This document shows positions 7,171 through 17,067 of a DNA stretch of 64,000 nt, in pieces. The position numbers and the translations under genes were made by a program. The stretch is from Rhodocyclaceae bacterium (lineage in GTDB: Bacteria > Pseudomonadota > Gammaproteobacteria > Burkholderiales > Rhodocyclaceae). The stretch's first letter is position 1, and each line of letters starts with the position of its first letter. The notes beneath the pieces are model-generated. The model was not told the origin of the DNA and searched no databases. It was given only the letters and a program-made list of their open reading frames with translations. The stretch is taken from contig JAEUNM010000098.1 in the NCBI GenBank assembly GCA_016791105.1, positions 30,968-94,967 on the forward strand. Direction: 5' to 3'.

Positions 7171-7656
7171 ATGGACCGAAGCCTTCAACCAAAACGCGGA
7201 ATTCTGTACCCCCTGCTCGTCGCCGCAGCGGTAACCGTCATCCTGTTGAGCGCGCTGGGTATCGCGGCATTGACCGGCATACTTCCGCTGGCGCATTCTG
7301 AATCGGCCAGAAATTTTGCGCCCCTGGTGCCGCCCACCCTGGGCACGCCGCGCGTGCCGCTGGTCGGGCCGCGGGAATCGCCCGCCGCACCCGGTTCCAC
7401 CTCCCCGCCGCGCGCCGAAGAACGGGACCAGGATTTCGTCCCGGTGCGGCGCTACGCCTCGCACTGCGCGGATTGTGGAACGGTGCAGGCGGTAGTCGCC
7501 TACGCAGGGGCTGCGCCCGGCTCGCGCTATCGCGTCGAAGTGCGCATGGACGCCGGCGCCGTGGTGCGCACCTTCTACCTCTATTCGCCACCCTGGCGCA
7601 CCGGCGAGCGGGTGCAGGTAAGCGGACGCGGCAGTCTCGTGCTTCTGCATGCCTGA
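7171..7656 (+). CDS. Small membrane protein, SlyB-like but without the glycine zipper
   Basis: This is a 161-residue protein with one N-terminal transmembrane helix (about 11-35) and a Pro-rich linker. The C-terminal domain carries CADCGTVQAV (Cys99, Cys102), YRVEVRMDAGAVVR and a GERVQV-type ending. These elements are those that flank the glycine zipper in betaproteobacterial SlyB-like 'glycine zipper 2TM' envelope proteins, but here the Gly-rich zipper itself is absent. Function is unknown; an envelope role is likely. A GGGCGGG stretch precedes the ATG. It lies directly downstream of the GlrR/sigma54 promoter region and is its most likely protein target. Confidence 0.6.
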   Translation: MDRSLQPKRGILYPLLVAAAVTVILLSALGIAALTGILPLAHSESARNFAPLVPPTLGTPRVPLVGPRESPAAPGSTSPPRAEERDQDFVPVRRYASHCADCGTVQAVVAYAGAAPGSRYRVEVRMDAGAVVRTFYLYSPPWRTGERVQVSGRGSLVLLHA

Positions 7657-7711
7657 GTGCCGCCGCAGCAAGCGCCCTGCAACGGCGGGCTTTCTGCGAG
7701 GCAATCCGTAA

Positions 7712-8527
7712 TCAGGCCCGCCGCGCTGCGACAAACAGGCTGGTAAGGGTATTTTCGCCGCGTGCGAAAAAGTCGGCAGCAGGATTCGGCTCCACGTACT
7801 CCACCTGCACTTCGCGCAAACCGAACTCATGCAGCCAACCGAGCGCCTGGCAAGCATCCGGCCAGGCGATGAAGTGGCTTTCGATCAGCGGCCCCAGCGG
7901 CATCTGCAGCAGCAAAACCGCGTGCGCCGGGGCGGCGCGCAGGGTGGCACGCAAATAGCCGGCCGGGTCGCGCGCATGTTCAATCGCATCCTGCAGCACA
8001 TAACAATCGAATGCACCCACCGCGGCGCCGGCATCCATATCGTGCGCGGCAAAGCGCACGGCGCCGGAACGATCACCGCCCCAGTACTGCACGACAGCGC
8101 GGCCAAGCTGCAATGCGGATTCGAATTTGTCGAACAGCACGGCATGCCGGCCGGATTCCGCCAATACGTAATCGCGCAAATAGCACATGGGGGCACCGAA
8201 ACCTATGTCGGCAATGCTGGCCGGCGCGTGGCGTATTAGTGCATCCTGTACGAGCTGTTGCCGCCTGGCGTGGTAACTGGCTGGCGTGAGGTATTCGATC
8301 TGCATCGCGCAGCGCACGGCCGGATCGTCGTAAATCGAATTGTCGCTGTCGTAAGAGTCGAAGGCGTAGCGCAGGTAGCCCGCCACCATGGCGTCGACAT
8401 CAAGCCCCAGCGCCTGCCGCAAGTGGGCGAACAAGCCCGCATGAGGCCCTTCGGCGAGAAAACGCTCGGCGAAAGCGCGCGCTTCGGCGCGTACCGCCTC
8501 ACCCGGCAGCGCGGGCATGGGCAACAA
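7712..8527 (-). CDS. Class I SAM-dependent methyltransferase (unknown substrate)
   Basis: This 271-residue protein has a helical N-terminal part and a Rossmann methyltransferase core. Motif I is ASIADIGFGAPMCYLRDYVL, the second acidic strand end is AVLFDKFESALQLG, and the motif-IV-like segment GAFDCYVLQDAIEHARDPAGYL carries the H-x-x-D pattern of Methyltransf_11/23 proteins. The glycine-rich loop (DIGFGAP) is less regular than usual. It is the only member of its strand group except the binding-protein gene upstream (18-base gap), which gives no clue to its substrate. Confidence 0.6.
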   Translation of the reverse strand: MLPMPALPGEAVRAEARAFAERFLAEGPHAGLFAHLRQALGLDVDAMVAGYLRYAFDSYDSDNSIYDDPAVRCAMQIEYLTPASYHARRQQLVQDALIRHAPASIADIGFGAPMCYLRDYVLAESGRHAVLFDKFESALQLGRAVVQYWGGDRSGAVRFAAHDMDAGAAVGAFDCYVLQDAIEHARDPAGYLRATLRAAPAHAVLLLQMPLGPLIESHFIAWPDACQALGWLHEFGLREVQVEYVEPNPAADFFARGENTLTSLFVAARRA

Positions 8528-8545
8528 CCGGCCTGGTGGGCAAAT

Positions 8546-9682
8546 CTAGCGCGTAAATTTGCCGCCTGCCCCCACGACAGACATTTCCACCATATCCAGA
8601 CCGCCGTGGTCATCCGGGCCATAGCTGATCGAAACCCCGCCCATATCAAAGGATTTCATCCCGGCCAGCGCCTCGACCACGCTGTCGCGCGTCACCTTTG
8701 CGCCGGCGCGACGCAGCGCTTCGGCCATCACCTTGGCAGCAACATAGCCTTCGAGCATGGCCGGGGACATTTCCTTGCCAGCTTTTTGGGCCAGAGCCTG
8801 CGCCTCCTTGACCAACAGCAGACGCTTGTCGCCCGGGTCCGGCAAAGTTTGCGTGATGGCCGCACCGCGCGCGTTGTGATCCAGCAATTTCAGAAATTCC
8901 GCCGATGCATTGTTGGACATCGTGGCAAGCGTGGCGTGTGAGCCGGCTTTGCGTAAACCGTCGAGAAAAGTCGCCACCGGTTTGCCGGAGCCGACCACCA
9001 GCACCGCGTCGGCGTTGGCTTTCACGATCGCCGCGATGGCGTGTTCAAAATTCGGATTGACGCGCTCGAAACGCTCCAGCACCACCGGCGAAATGCCGCG
9101 CTTGTCGAAACCTTTGGTGGCCCCGGCCAGGCCGTCTTCGCCAAAAGAATCGTTACGATAAAGTACCGCGATGCGGTTCAGACCGACCTTGGAAAACCAC
9201 TGCACGATGTAATCGGTTTCCGCGGCATAGGGCGCGCGTATGTTGAACACGTATTTCTTGGTGGGCTTATGAAACACCATGGCGCCGGTGGAGGGCGCCA
9301 CCAAGGCCAGATGGTACTTGTCGAGCACCGGCAGCACCGCCTCGCTATGCGGCGTACCGCGCGACAGCATGAGCGCCACGACATTCTTTTCCTCGACCAG
9401 TTTGCGCGCGTTCTCGCCAGCGAGTTTGGGGTCGAATTTGTCGTCCATCGATTCGAGGACGATTTTCTGCCCGTTCACGCCGCCGCGCGCATTGACGTCA
9501 TTGAACAGGAGCATGGCGCCGTCGGTGATTTCGCGCACCGTTCCGGCCACGTCGCCGGTAAAACCGGCGGTCTGGCCTATCGTGATGTCAGCCCGCAAAG
9601 TAGCGACAGGCGCGCATAGCAGCGACATCGCAAACGTTGCGAGGACCAAGGTGCGGCGGGGCAGGCAGAAAAGTTCGCGCAT
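8546..9682 (-). CDS. ABC transporter substrate-binding protein, branched-chain amino acid (Peripla_BP_6) type
   Basis: This 378-residue periplasmic binding protein has a signal peptide (about 1-31, ending TLRA). A two-lobed Leu/Ile/Val-binding-protein fold follows, beginning DITIGQTAGFTGDVAGTVREITDGAMLLFNDVNARGG in sense but shown here only as its key elements GQTAGFTG and NARGGVNGQKI. No permease or ATPase genes lie nearby, so it is an orphan component. A paralogue of identical length is encoded at 12511-13647. Ligand unknown; such orphan proteins are frequent in Burkholderiales-like genomes and may bind aromatic or carboxylic acids rather than amino acids. Confidence 0.8.
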   Translation of the reverse strand: MRELFCLPRRTLVLATFAMSLLCAPVATLRADITIGQTAGFTGDVAGTVREITDGAMLLFNDVNARGGVNGQKIVLESMDDKFDPKLAGENARKLVEEKNVVALMLSRGTPHSEAVLPVLDKYHLALVAPSTGAMVFHKPTKKYVFNIRAPYAAETDYIVQWFSKVGLNRIAVLYRNDSFGEDGLAGATKGFDKRGISPVVLERFERVNPNFEHAIAAIVKANADAVLVVGSGKPVATFLDGLRKAGSHATLATMSNNASAEFLKLLDHNARGAAITQTLPDPGDKRLLLVKEAQALAQKAGKEMSPAMLEGYVAAKVMAEALRRAGAKVTRDSVVEALAGMKSFDMGGVSISYGPDDHGGLDMVEMSVVGAGGKFTR

Positions 9683-9805
9683 GATTGTCGCTTCATGATT
9701 TGGGACGCAATAGCTTATCCAAGCGTGCTGGATTTGTACATTGCTGTCGCCGCATGGGGAATGGGGCTCGTGGCACTGACGCTGCGAGCATGCTCTAATC
9801 GCAAA

Positions 9806-10681
9806 ATGTTCGAACGCATCGTTTCAATCGTATTCCCCGTATTTGCCGTGGTGATTGGCGGCTGGTTCTACGGCCGGCGCCACAAGCCCGACATGGCGAT
9901 CGCAAATCGGCTCAACATGGACGTGTTCGTGCCGGCTTTGATATTTTCGGCACTGGCCGACAAATCTTTCGACCTGGCGGCAAACCAGATCATGGCTTGG
10001 GGCGGACTGATCCAGATTGCCGCCAGCGGCCTGATCGGATGGGGGCTGGCGCGCATGCTGGCAATCGATGCGCGCACCTTCGTGCCGCCCATGATGTTCA
10101 ATAACATCGGCAATCTGGGCCTGCCCCTGTCCGTCCTGGCATTTGGCGATCAGGCACTGGGTCTGGCCGTGGTGGTACTCATGATGAGCAATATGGCGCA
10201 TTTTTCGTTCGGCGCCTGGTTGCTGGACCACCGCGTCAAGTGGTGGTTGCTGTGGCGCAATCCGGTGGTGGCGGCTTCACTGGTCGGACTTACTTTCAGC
10301 CTCATGCACGTGCCGGTGTGGCAGCCGCTCAAGCTTGCCATCAAAATGGTGGGCGACATTTCGATACCGCTACTGCTTTTTTCCCTGGGAGTGCGGGTGG
10401 CCGATTCGGCGCTGTCGGAAATTCGTGTCGGCCTCATCGGCGCGGTCGCGCGGCCGCTCATGGGGCTGGCGATCGCCTGGCCCGTCACCCTGGCTTTCGG
10501 CGTCACCGGCATGCCGCGCGCACTGTTGCTGCTGTACGGCGCCCTGCCGCCGGCGGTACTGAATTTCGTATTCGCCGAGCGCTACAACCAGGAACCCGCC
10601 AAAGTGGCGTCCATCGTTTTGTTGGGCAACGTGCTCGCGGTGGCAGTCATGCCGGCCGTGCTGGCCGTGGTACTCGAATGA
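9806..10681 (+). CDS. AEC family transporter (auxin efflux carrier fold)
   Basis: This inner-membrane transporter (291 aa from the ATG at 9806) has about ten hydrophobic helices and the typical AEC features: N-terminal FPVFAVVIGGWFYGRR, ADKSFD and the FNNIGNLGLPL segment (Asn-rich substrate region). An upstream ATG at 9695 would add 37 residues with an extra hydrophobic stretch, but length and family start favour 9806. The family exports or imports malonate, auxin-like and other organic acids. Its stop overlaps the next gene's ATG by 4 bases, so the two are probably co-translated, although no functional link to pterins is evident. Confidence 0.78.
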   Translation: MFERIVSIVFPVFAVVIGGWFYGRRHKPDMAIANRLNMDVFVPALIFSALADKSFDLAANQIMAWGGLIQIAASGLIGWGLARMLAIDARTFVPPMMFNNIGNLGLPLSVLAFGDQALGLAVVVLMMSNMAHFSFGAWLLDHRVKWWLLWRNPVVAASLVGLTFSLMHVPVWQPLKLAIKMVGDISIPLLLFSLGVRVADSALSEIRVGLIGAVARPLMGLAIAWPVTLAFGVTGMPRALLLLYGALPPAVLNFVFAERYNQEPAKVASIVLLGNVLAVAVMPAVLAVVLE

Positions 10682-11466
10682 CGCGCCCGTTCGATCGGAA
10701 AAAAAAGCCCATGACCCCAGGCAACATTGCCCTCGTAACCGGAGCCGGCCTGCGCATGGGGCGTGCCATCGCCCTCGCGCTGGCAAACGACGGCTGGGAC
10801 GTGGCGGTGCACTATCGAACATCCGCCACCGAGGCGGCTGAGGTGGTGGCGGATATCCGCAAGCTGGGGCGCCGCGCCGCATGTTTCGCGGCCGATCTGG
10901 CTGATCCTCAAGCCGTGGTGAAGTTGGTCGACGCAGTGAGTGCCGGCCCGGGCCTGCCCAAGCTGGTGGTCAATAATGCATCGCTATTCGAATACGACAG
11001 CGCGGCAGATTTTGACTACACGCGGCTCGCGCGCCACATGGCCGTCAATTGCGCGGCGCCGGTCTTGCTGGCGCGCGAAGTGCACGCGCGCATGGACGCC
11101 GCGGACGAGGGGGCGGTCATCAATTTGCTGGATCAGAAACTGTGGAACTGGAACCCGGATTTTCTTTCGTATTCTCTCTCCAAGGCGGCGCTAGCGGCCG
11201 CCACCACCATGCTGGCGCAGGCACTTGCGCCGAAATTGCGGGTATTGGGCGTAGCACCCGGATTAAGTTTTCAGTCGGGCGAACAAAGCGCGGAAAATTT
11301 CGCCGAGGCATGCCGTCGCACGCCCCTGGGGCGCTCCAATAGCGCCGCCGACATCGCGCAGGCGGTATGTTTTCTAGCCCGCGCGCGGGCCGTCACCGGC
11401 AGTACGCTCATCGTCGATGGCGGGCTGCACCTGTGGCCCACGCGGCGCGACATTCAATTCGAGTAA
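10678..11466 (+). CDS. Short-chain dehydrogenase, pteridine reductase/FolM-like
   Basis: This SDR (262 aa) carries the nucleotide motif TGAGLRMG (residues 21-28). The Arg in TGxxxRxG is the mark of the pteridine reductase PTR1/FolM group, which binds NADPH. The catalytic pair is Tyr165/Lys169 (YSLSK), and NNAS follows the fourth strand. It is 7 bases from folB, a classical neighbour of FolM-type dihydromonapterin or dihydrofolate reductases. A second possible ATG at 10711 would remove a basic 11-residue tail. The most likely role is reduction of dihydropterins. Confidence 0.75.
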   Translation: MTRPFDRKKKPMTPGNIALVTGAGLRMGRAIALALANDGWDVAVHYRTSATEAAEVVADIRKLGRRAACFAADLADPQAVVKLVDAVSAGPGLPKLVVNNASLFEYDSAADFDYTRLARHMAVNCAAPVLLAREVHARMDAADEGAVINLLDQKLWNWNPDFLSYSLSKAALAAATTMLAQALAPKLRVLGVAPGLSFQSGEQSAENFAEACRRTPLGRSNSAADIAQAVCFLARARAVTGSTLIVDGGLHLWPTRRDIQFE

Positions 11467-11473
11467 GCTGCAC

Positions 11474-11881
11474 ATGACCGCGCTCCCCACCTTCCCGCCC
11501 GATCCGACGCAGCATAGGCGTCTATTCCTACGCGATTTCGTCGCCAGCTTTTCCATAGGCGTACACGAGTCCGAACGCCGCGCCCCGCAGCGGGTGGTCA
11601 TCAACGTGGAAATTTGGGTACCGCTGGCGGCCGCCCGCTCGCTGCGCGATGAACTGGATGACGTGGTCGATTACGATTTTTTGCGGCGCGGCATTCACGC
11701 ACTTGCGTCCACCCAGCACATCAACCTGCAGGAAACCCTGTGCGATCTGGTGGCCGACCTCGCCATGAGCCACCGGGCCGTGTGCGCCGCGCGGGTGTGT
11801 ACGCACAAGCCCGACATATACGGGGATGCCGCCGCCGTGGGAGTGGAAATATGCCGCGTCAGGAACGGTCCCCAGCCGTGA
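11474..11881 (+). CDS. folB: Dihydroneopterin aldolase family protein (FolB/FolX)
   Basis: This 135-residue tunnelling-fold enzyme cleaves 7,8-dihydroneopterin to 6-hydroxymethyldihydropterin in folate synthesis, or epimerises the triphosphate in the FolX branch. Family features are the GVHESERRAPQRVVINVEI segment, the central DDVVDYDFLRRGI and the NLQETLCDLVADL helix with its conserved Glu. The closing strand holds ARVCTHKPDIYGDAAAVGVEI. The Lys of the CTHKP motif is the catalytic Lys position. The gene is preceded by a FolM-like reductase, which supports the pterin role. Confidence 0.85.
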   Translation: MTALPTFPPDPTQHRRLFLRDFVASFSIGVHESERRAPQRVVINVEIWVPLAAARSLRDELDDVVDYDFLRRGIHALASTQHINLQETLCDLVADLAMSHRAVCAARVCTHKPDIYGDAAAVGVEICRVRNGPQP

Positions 11882-11885
11882 GGGC

Positions 11886-12404
11886 TCAGCCGCGGCCGCC
11901 CCACACGGTCGATGGCGCCGCTGACTGCGCGCTCGCATCCTGCGCCAGGTGGTGCGGGGAGCGATAACTGCCGTAGGCCAGCATGGCCAGGTTGAGGCAA
12001 AGTATCAAGGCATAGCCGGGCCGCAGGAAGGGCAACAAACCGCCCAGCAGCATCAATTCGGCGATTAAAAGCTGGCGATTGCGGCCGCCGCCGCGCCAAA
12101 CGTTCAAGCCCAAGGCGAAAGCCATCAACAGGTTGGCACCGAACAAGGCTGCGCATTTGTATTGCGGAGACATTGCAGGGAACGCCGCAGCGACGTCGAA
12201 CAGATCAAGCTGTTGCCCGGCATCGAGCGACGAAATGACGGCAAGGACGCAGAAAAGCCCATGCACGAGGGCTGCGGACGACTTGAATACACGCTCTTCT
12301 GATCGAGAGGTGTCAAAGCTTTGTTTTACTGCGTTCACGCCGGTCGCGCCTGAAAGTCTGGAACCCCATCGGTCTGTTGGCGGATTGCGCGTGCGTTCAA
12401 GCAA
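11886..12404 (-). CDS. Hypothetical multi-helix membrane protein
   Basis: This is a 172-residue frame with about four hydrophobic segments (near 42-60, 83-103, 108-125 and 128-145) and short hydrophilic ends. No family was recognised. The first 20-odd residues are basic and poorly conserved in look, so a GTG start at the codon of Val22 (position 12341) is possible. It converges on folB with only 4 bases between stops. The protein could be a small DoxX-like or uncharacterised inner-membrane protein; the function is open. Confidence 0.5.
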   Translation of the reverse strand: MLERTRNPPTDRWGSRLSGATGVNAVKQSFDTSRSEERVFKSSAALVHGLFCVLAVISSLDAGQQLDLFDVAAAFPAMSPQYKCAALFGANLLMAFALGLNVWRGGGRNRQLLIAELMLLGGLLPFLRPGYALILCLNLAMLAYGSYRSPHHLAQDASAQSAAPSTVWGGRG

Positions 12405-12510
12405 AAACGCACTGCAGGGCAGTTCTGAAATGCCACCCTGCCGTGAAGAATATCACAAACTTTCTGACGAAACCTTTCACCTGCAATGCAGGCAAGACCG
12501 ACTTTTGGCC

Positions 12511-13647
12511 CTAGCGCTGGAAGCGGCCGTCGCGGCTAATGGTGGAAAGTTCGACGAAATCGGCGCCGTCGTGGCGGTCGGCGGAATAGTTCATGCTCAT
12601 GCCACCGACGTCGTAGTTCTTGAGCGAATTCAAGCCATCCACCAGACTGGCACGGGTAATTTTGCCCCCCGCGCGACGCATGCCTTCGGCCAGCACCTTG
12701 GCAGCCACAAAGCCTTCTATCATCGTCGGCGTTACCTCAGCCACACCTTTGGCCTTGGCAATCGCCGTGATTTCCTTGACCAGCGGAATCGACAGCGACG
12801 AAGGATTCGGCACGACCTGGGAAACCACTGTACCGCGGCCCAGATCGCCCAAACCGACCGGGAATCCCGATGTCGCATTATTGGAAATCGTCGCAACCTG
12901 TACGGTCCTCGACGCCTTGCGCAATTCCTTGACGAAAGCGATGGCAGGGGTTTCCGTCGCGAACAGCAAAACGGATTCGGTTCCGCCCTTGACCAGTTCG
13001 GCCACCGCTGGGGCAAAATCCAGCTTGTCAGGGGTGAACGCCTGCGACAGCACGGGCTTCAGTTTCGCCTTGGCGAACCCGCGTTCGGCCCCGGCCAGCG
13101 CATCCCGTCCGAATGAACTTTCCTGGTACAGCACCGCAAATTTGGTTTGCCCCATCGCGGTGAGCAATTCCACGCAGCGTTCACTTTCGTGCTGATAGGT
13201 GGCACGAACGTGGTACAGCATGGGTTTGAAAGGTTGGCGCAGCACCATCGCACCTGACGAGGGGCCAACCAGCGGCACGCGATATTTATCCAGCAGCGGG
13301 ATGATGGCTTCGGTGGTCGGCGTGCCGCGGGTCAAAAACATGGCGACGACGTTTTTTTCTTCGATCAGCTTGCGCGCATTTTCGGCGGTGCGTTTGGGGT
13401 CGTAGGCGTCATCGAGTGTTTCCAGCACGATTTTTTCGCCATTGATACCACCGTTGGCATTGACGTTGTCGAAGTACAGCTTCGCCCCGGCAACGTTTTC
13501 CTGCGAGCCCGCGGCGATTTGCCCGCTAAGCCCGGTGGATTGACCGACCAGAATGTCCGCCCTTACCGCCGTGGCGAGCAGCAGGCCGAACAGCAGGGGG
13601 CCGGCGCGCCGTGTGAAGAAAGTGACTCGGGATATTTGCTGGTGCAT
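12511..13647 (-). CDS. ABC transporter substrate-binding protein, branched-chain amino acid type (paralogue)
   Basis: This 378-residue periplasmic binding protein has a signal peptide (ending AVRA near residue 30) and the same layout as the protein at 8546-9682: ILVGQSTGLSGQIAAGSQEN, NANGGINGEKIVLETLDD, LDKYRVPLVGPSSGAMV and YVAAK/FVAAKVLAEGMRRAG. The two are clear paralogues with matching length. Again no permease or ATPase is encoded nearby. A good Shine-Dalgarno (GAGGAGA-like) precedes the ATG. Confidence 0.8.
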   Translation of the reverse strand: MHQQISRVTFFTRRAGPLLFGLLLATAVRADILVGQSTGLSGQIAAGSQENVAGAKLYFDNVNANGGINGEKIVLETLDDAYDPKRTAENARKLIEEKNVVAMFLTRGTPTTEAIIPLLDKYRVPLVGPSSGAMVLRQPFKPMLYHVRATYQHESERCVELLTAMGQTKFAVLYQESSFGRDALAGAERGFAKAKLKPVLSQAFTPDKLDFAPAVAELVKGGTESVLLFATETPAIAFVKELRKASRTVQVATISNNATSGFPVGLGDLGRGTVVSQVVPNPSSLSIPLVKEITAIAKAKGVAEVTPTMIEGFVAAKVLAEGMRRAGGKITRASLVDGLNSLKNYDVGGMSMNYSADRHDGADFVELSTISRDGRFQR

Positions 13648-13734
13648 GTTTTATCTCCTCGCTGCCTCGCGGCCACCCTCGAAGGCGCCATGATGCCACA
13701 TTGACGCGCCATACGGCCGGCCGATATAAAGTGC

Positions 13735-13782
13735 CGCCCCGGCCATCACGCCGGCAATTCCACCGGCATGATGGCCGGGGCG
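13735..13782 (-). terminator. Strong hairpin after ruvB, probable terminator of the ruv operon
   Basis: A perfect 14-bp inverted repeat (13735-13748 with 13769-13782, arms CGCCCCGGCCATCA / TGATGGCCGGGGCG) contains a further inner GCCGG/CCGGC pairing, 10 bases beyond the ruvB stop. On the minus strand it is followed by GCACTTTATAT, only a weak T-run, so termination efficiency is uncertain. Confidence 0.5.
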
Positions 13783-13791
13783 CAACCGCAT

Positions 13792-14850
<1,059 letters not shown>

Positions 14851-14911
14851 ATGCGGATTGTAGCCTCAGCCAGCCGCCCACCGGCATTCGCGTGCGGCGT
14901 CGCCGAAGCGA

Positions 14912-15496
14912 TCAGCTTTTCGCGAGCAGGCGCAGCGCCTGCCGTATGCCATCGGTAACGCTGATGCCTGGCGCCAATTGTTTCAGCGCCGCGACCGCCT
15001 CGCGCTCTGAATAACCCAGCGCCAGCAGCGCATTCTGAATGTCCGCCGCCGCATCGGGTGCGGCCGGTGTGGCGGTAACCTGCGTTACGCCTGCCGCCGG
15101 CAGCTTGTCGCGCAATTCGAGCAATAGCCGTTCCGCCGTTTTACGGCCTATGCCGGGAATTTTGATGAGCCGGCCCGCTTCCTGCCGCGCGATGGCCTGC
15201 GCCAGATCGTCCACCGACAGGCCCGACAGCACCGCCAGCGCGGTGCGCGGTCCGATGCCGCTCACCTTGAGCAATTGGCGGAAAGCCAGGCGTTCGCCCG
15301 CCTGCGCGAAGCCGAACAGGAACTGCCCGTCTTCGCGTACCACATGGTGGATAAACAGTTCGACGCGCTCACCCAAGGCCGGCAGATTGTAAAAGGTGCT
15401 CATGGGCACGTCGATTTCATAGCCCACGCCGCCCACGTCCAACGTGATCTGCGGCGGATTTTTTTCCAGCAACAAGCCGTTCAGCCTGCCTATCAA
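14912..15496 (-). CDS. ruvA: Holliday junction DNA-binding protein RuvA (TTG start)
   Basis: RuvA (194 aa) binds the four-way junction as a tetramer. The family's N-terminus MIGRLxGxL is encoded only if translation begins at a TTG at 15496 (TTG ATA GGC AGG); GGGAGA lies five bases upstream as ribosome binding site. The OB domain, the two helix-hairpin-helix motifs ([19 protein letters not shown] and [16 protein letters not shown]) and the C-terminal RuvB-contact domain ([16 protein letters not shown]) are complete. An upstream frame extension to 15841 overlaps the UbiA gene and is not real. Confidence 0.93.
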   Translation of the reverse strand: MIGRLNGLLLEKNPPQITLDVGGVGYEIDVPMSTFYNLPALGERVELFIHHVVREDGQFLFGFAQAGERLAFRQLLKVSGIGPRTALAVLSGLSVDDLAQAIARQEAGRLIKIPGIGRKTAERLLLELRDKLPAAGVTQVTATPAAPDAAADIQNALLALGYSEREAVAALKQLAPGISVTDGIRQALRLLAKS

Positions 15497-15525
15497 GGCT
15501 TTCTCCCGATATTCACATGGGCACT

Positions 15526-16464
15526 TCAGCCCGCCCCGCCCAGTATCAGTCCGCCGGTCAGCAACAGGCCGAACAGCAGGACCGCGACAATGCTGCCGGT
15601 GATGGCCGGCACCAGTTCTTGCGGCTGTTCCGCCTGCCGCAGCAATACCAACCCGGCCTGCACGGACGGAACGAGCCCCAGCAAGGCGGCGAAACAGGCC
15701 CCTGGTATGAGTTGCGCCGCCAGTGCGGCAATGGTCCAGCCGCCGGCGATGCCGCTCAGCACCAGGTATAGCCAACGCGCCTCGCGCCGGCCCAGGCGCA
15801 CCACCAGGGTGCGCTTGCCGCTTTCCGCGTCGGCACGCCAATCCGGAAATTCATTCACCAGCAACAAATTGGTCACCAGTGCCGCGAACGGCATGCCTAC
15901 CGCCAACGCGAGCCCGTCGTAATAGCCGCGTTGCACGTAATCGGCCCCCAGCACGATCAACAACCAGCCGGCGGCGACGGCCAGTTCGCCCAGCCCGCGC
16001 GCGGATAGCCGCAGCGGCGGGGAAGAATAGGCCCAGCCCAAAAACAAGCCAACGAGACCGATCGGCACCAGACCGAAGCCGCTCAGGAAACTGAGCAATA
16101 ACCCCGCCAAGCTCACAATGCCGAACAGCGCCCAGCCGAATTTTTCCAGATCGGGAGCCGCGATGATGCGGTTCTGGATGAAGCGGCTGCCGCCCGTATA
16201 GGGATAGATGCGCTCGCGGTTGCCGGCATCGGCATCGGCGTCATGCACGTCGTTCAGCACATTCACGCCGGCATGGGCGCATAGTGCGAACGCCAGGGTT
16301 GCCAGCGCCAGCAACGGATCGATCGCCACGCCGTCGCTCCAGGCCGAGCCGGTACCGAGCAGGCAAGCCACCACCGTTACGCTCAAAAAAGCCGGACGTG
16401 TTGCGGCAAAAAAGCGCAGCGCGGGATGGGCGTAGGAGTCCGGACCGGGTTCAGCAGGCGACAT
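15526..16464 (-). CDS. UbiA-family prenyltransferase (MenA-like)
   Basis: This polytopic enzyme (312 aa) transfers a polyprenyl chain to an aromatic or quinone precursor. The first Mg-binding motif is [15 protein letters not shown] (N/D-x-x-x-D type) near residue 70. The second is [20 protein letters not shown] near 210, the D-x-x-x-D pattern used by MenA and related members. About nine helices are predicted. It sits between ruvC and ruvA with no menaquinone genes nearby, so the substrate cannot be fixed; 1,4-dihydroxy-2-naphthoate-type prenyltransferase is the closest guess. Confidence 0.7.
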   Translation of the reverse strand: MSPAEPGPDSYAHPALRFFAATRPAFLSVTVVACLLGTGSAWSDGVAIDPLLALATLAFALCAHAGVNVLNDVHDADADAGNRERIYPYTGGSRFIQNRIIAAPDLEKFGWALFGIVSLAGLLLSFLSGFGLVPIGLVGLFLGWAYSSPPLRLSARGLGELAVAAGWLLIVLGADYVQRGYYDGLALAVGMPFAALVTNLLLVNEFPDWRADAESGKRTLVVRLGRREARWLYLVLSGIAGGWTIAALAAQLIPGACFAALLGLVPSVQAGLVLLRQAEQPQELVPAITGSIVAVLLFGLLLTGGLILGGAG

Positions 16465-16515
16465 GGCGGGCGTGGGCGCGATAGGCGGGTTAGTTTAGCG
16501 GCGGGTCGGCGCGAA

Positions 16516-17067
16516 TTACGGCTGGTAGGAACGCCAGCCGCTTTTTTTACGGCCCAGCAGGCGGCTGCCCTGGCGGCGTTCCGCCGTGCCGGTGCCCCAG
16601 CCGCTGCCGCCGTGGGCATGGCAAATCGCGCAGGCCAGCGCGTCGGCGGCGTCGGCACCGGGCAGGTCGGGCAGCAGCAGCAGGCGCTGCACCATGTGCT
16701 GCACCTGTTCCTTGCGCGCGCGGCCTTGGCCCACCACCGCCTGTTTGATCTGCAAGGCGGTGTATTCCGCCACCGGCAGGCCGGCTGCGACCAGCGCGCA
16801 AATTGCCGCCCCGCGCGCCTGGCCAAGCAATAGTGTGGATTGCGGATTGACGTTCACGAATACCTGCTCGATCGCCGCCTGCTCGGGGGCATAACGCGCG
16901 ATCACGATGCCCAGTTCGTCCAGTATGGTCTTGAGGCGCAGCGGCAGGGCCGCGTCTTCCTGCGTGCGCAGGCAACCGCTGGCGACATAGTCAAGCCGGC
17001 TGCCGTGCTTGTCGATCACGCCGAAGCCGGTTACGCGCAGGCCCGGATCCACGCCCAATATGCGCAT
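16516..17067 (-). CDS. ruvC: Holliday junction resolvase RuvC
   Basis: RuvC (183 aa) cuts Holliday junctions as a dimer. The RNase H-like active site is visible: Asp7 in [16 protein letters not shown], Glu in [15 protein letters not shown], and the C-terminal acidic pair in [14 protein letters not shown]. The ATG at 17067 overlaps the stop of the EamA gene (ATGA), indicating coupling. Codons upstream of this ATG in the same frame belong to the antisense-like shadow of the EamA gene and are excluded. Confidence 0.95.
   Translation of the reverse strand: MRILGVDPGLRVTGFGVIDKHGSRLDYVASGCLRTQEDAALPLRLKTILDELGIVIARYAPEQAAIEQVFVNVNPQSTLLLGQARGAAICALVAAGLPVAEYTALQIKQAVVGQGRARKEQVQHMVQRLLLLPDLPGADAADALACAICHAHGGSGWGTGTAERRQGSRLLGRKKSGWRSYQP

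Noticed and set aside
6816..7172. A 118-codon minus-strand frame in the glrR downstream region
   Set aside because: It spans the GlrR box, the sigma54 promoter and the hairpins in reverse. The repeated RRQG and PASG pieces come from the inverted repeat, and no ribosome binding site or family is seen.
12291..12305. GCTCTTCTGATCG, similar to a sequencing adapter end
   Set aside because: It matches only over about a dozen bases with mismatches and lies inside an open frame with no discontinuity around it, so chance is the simplest explanation.
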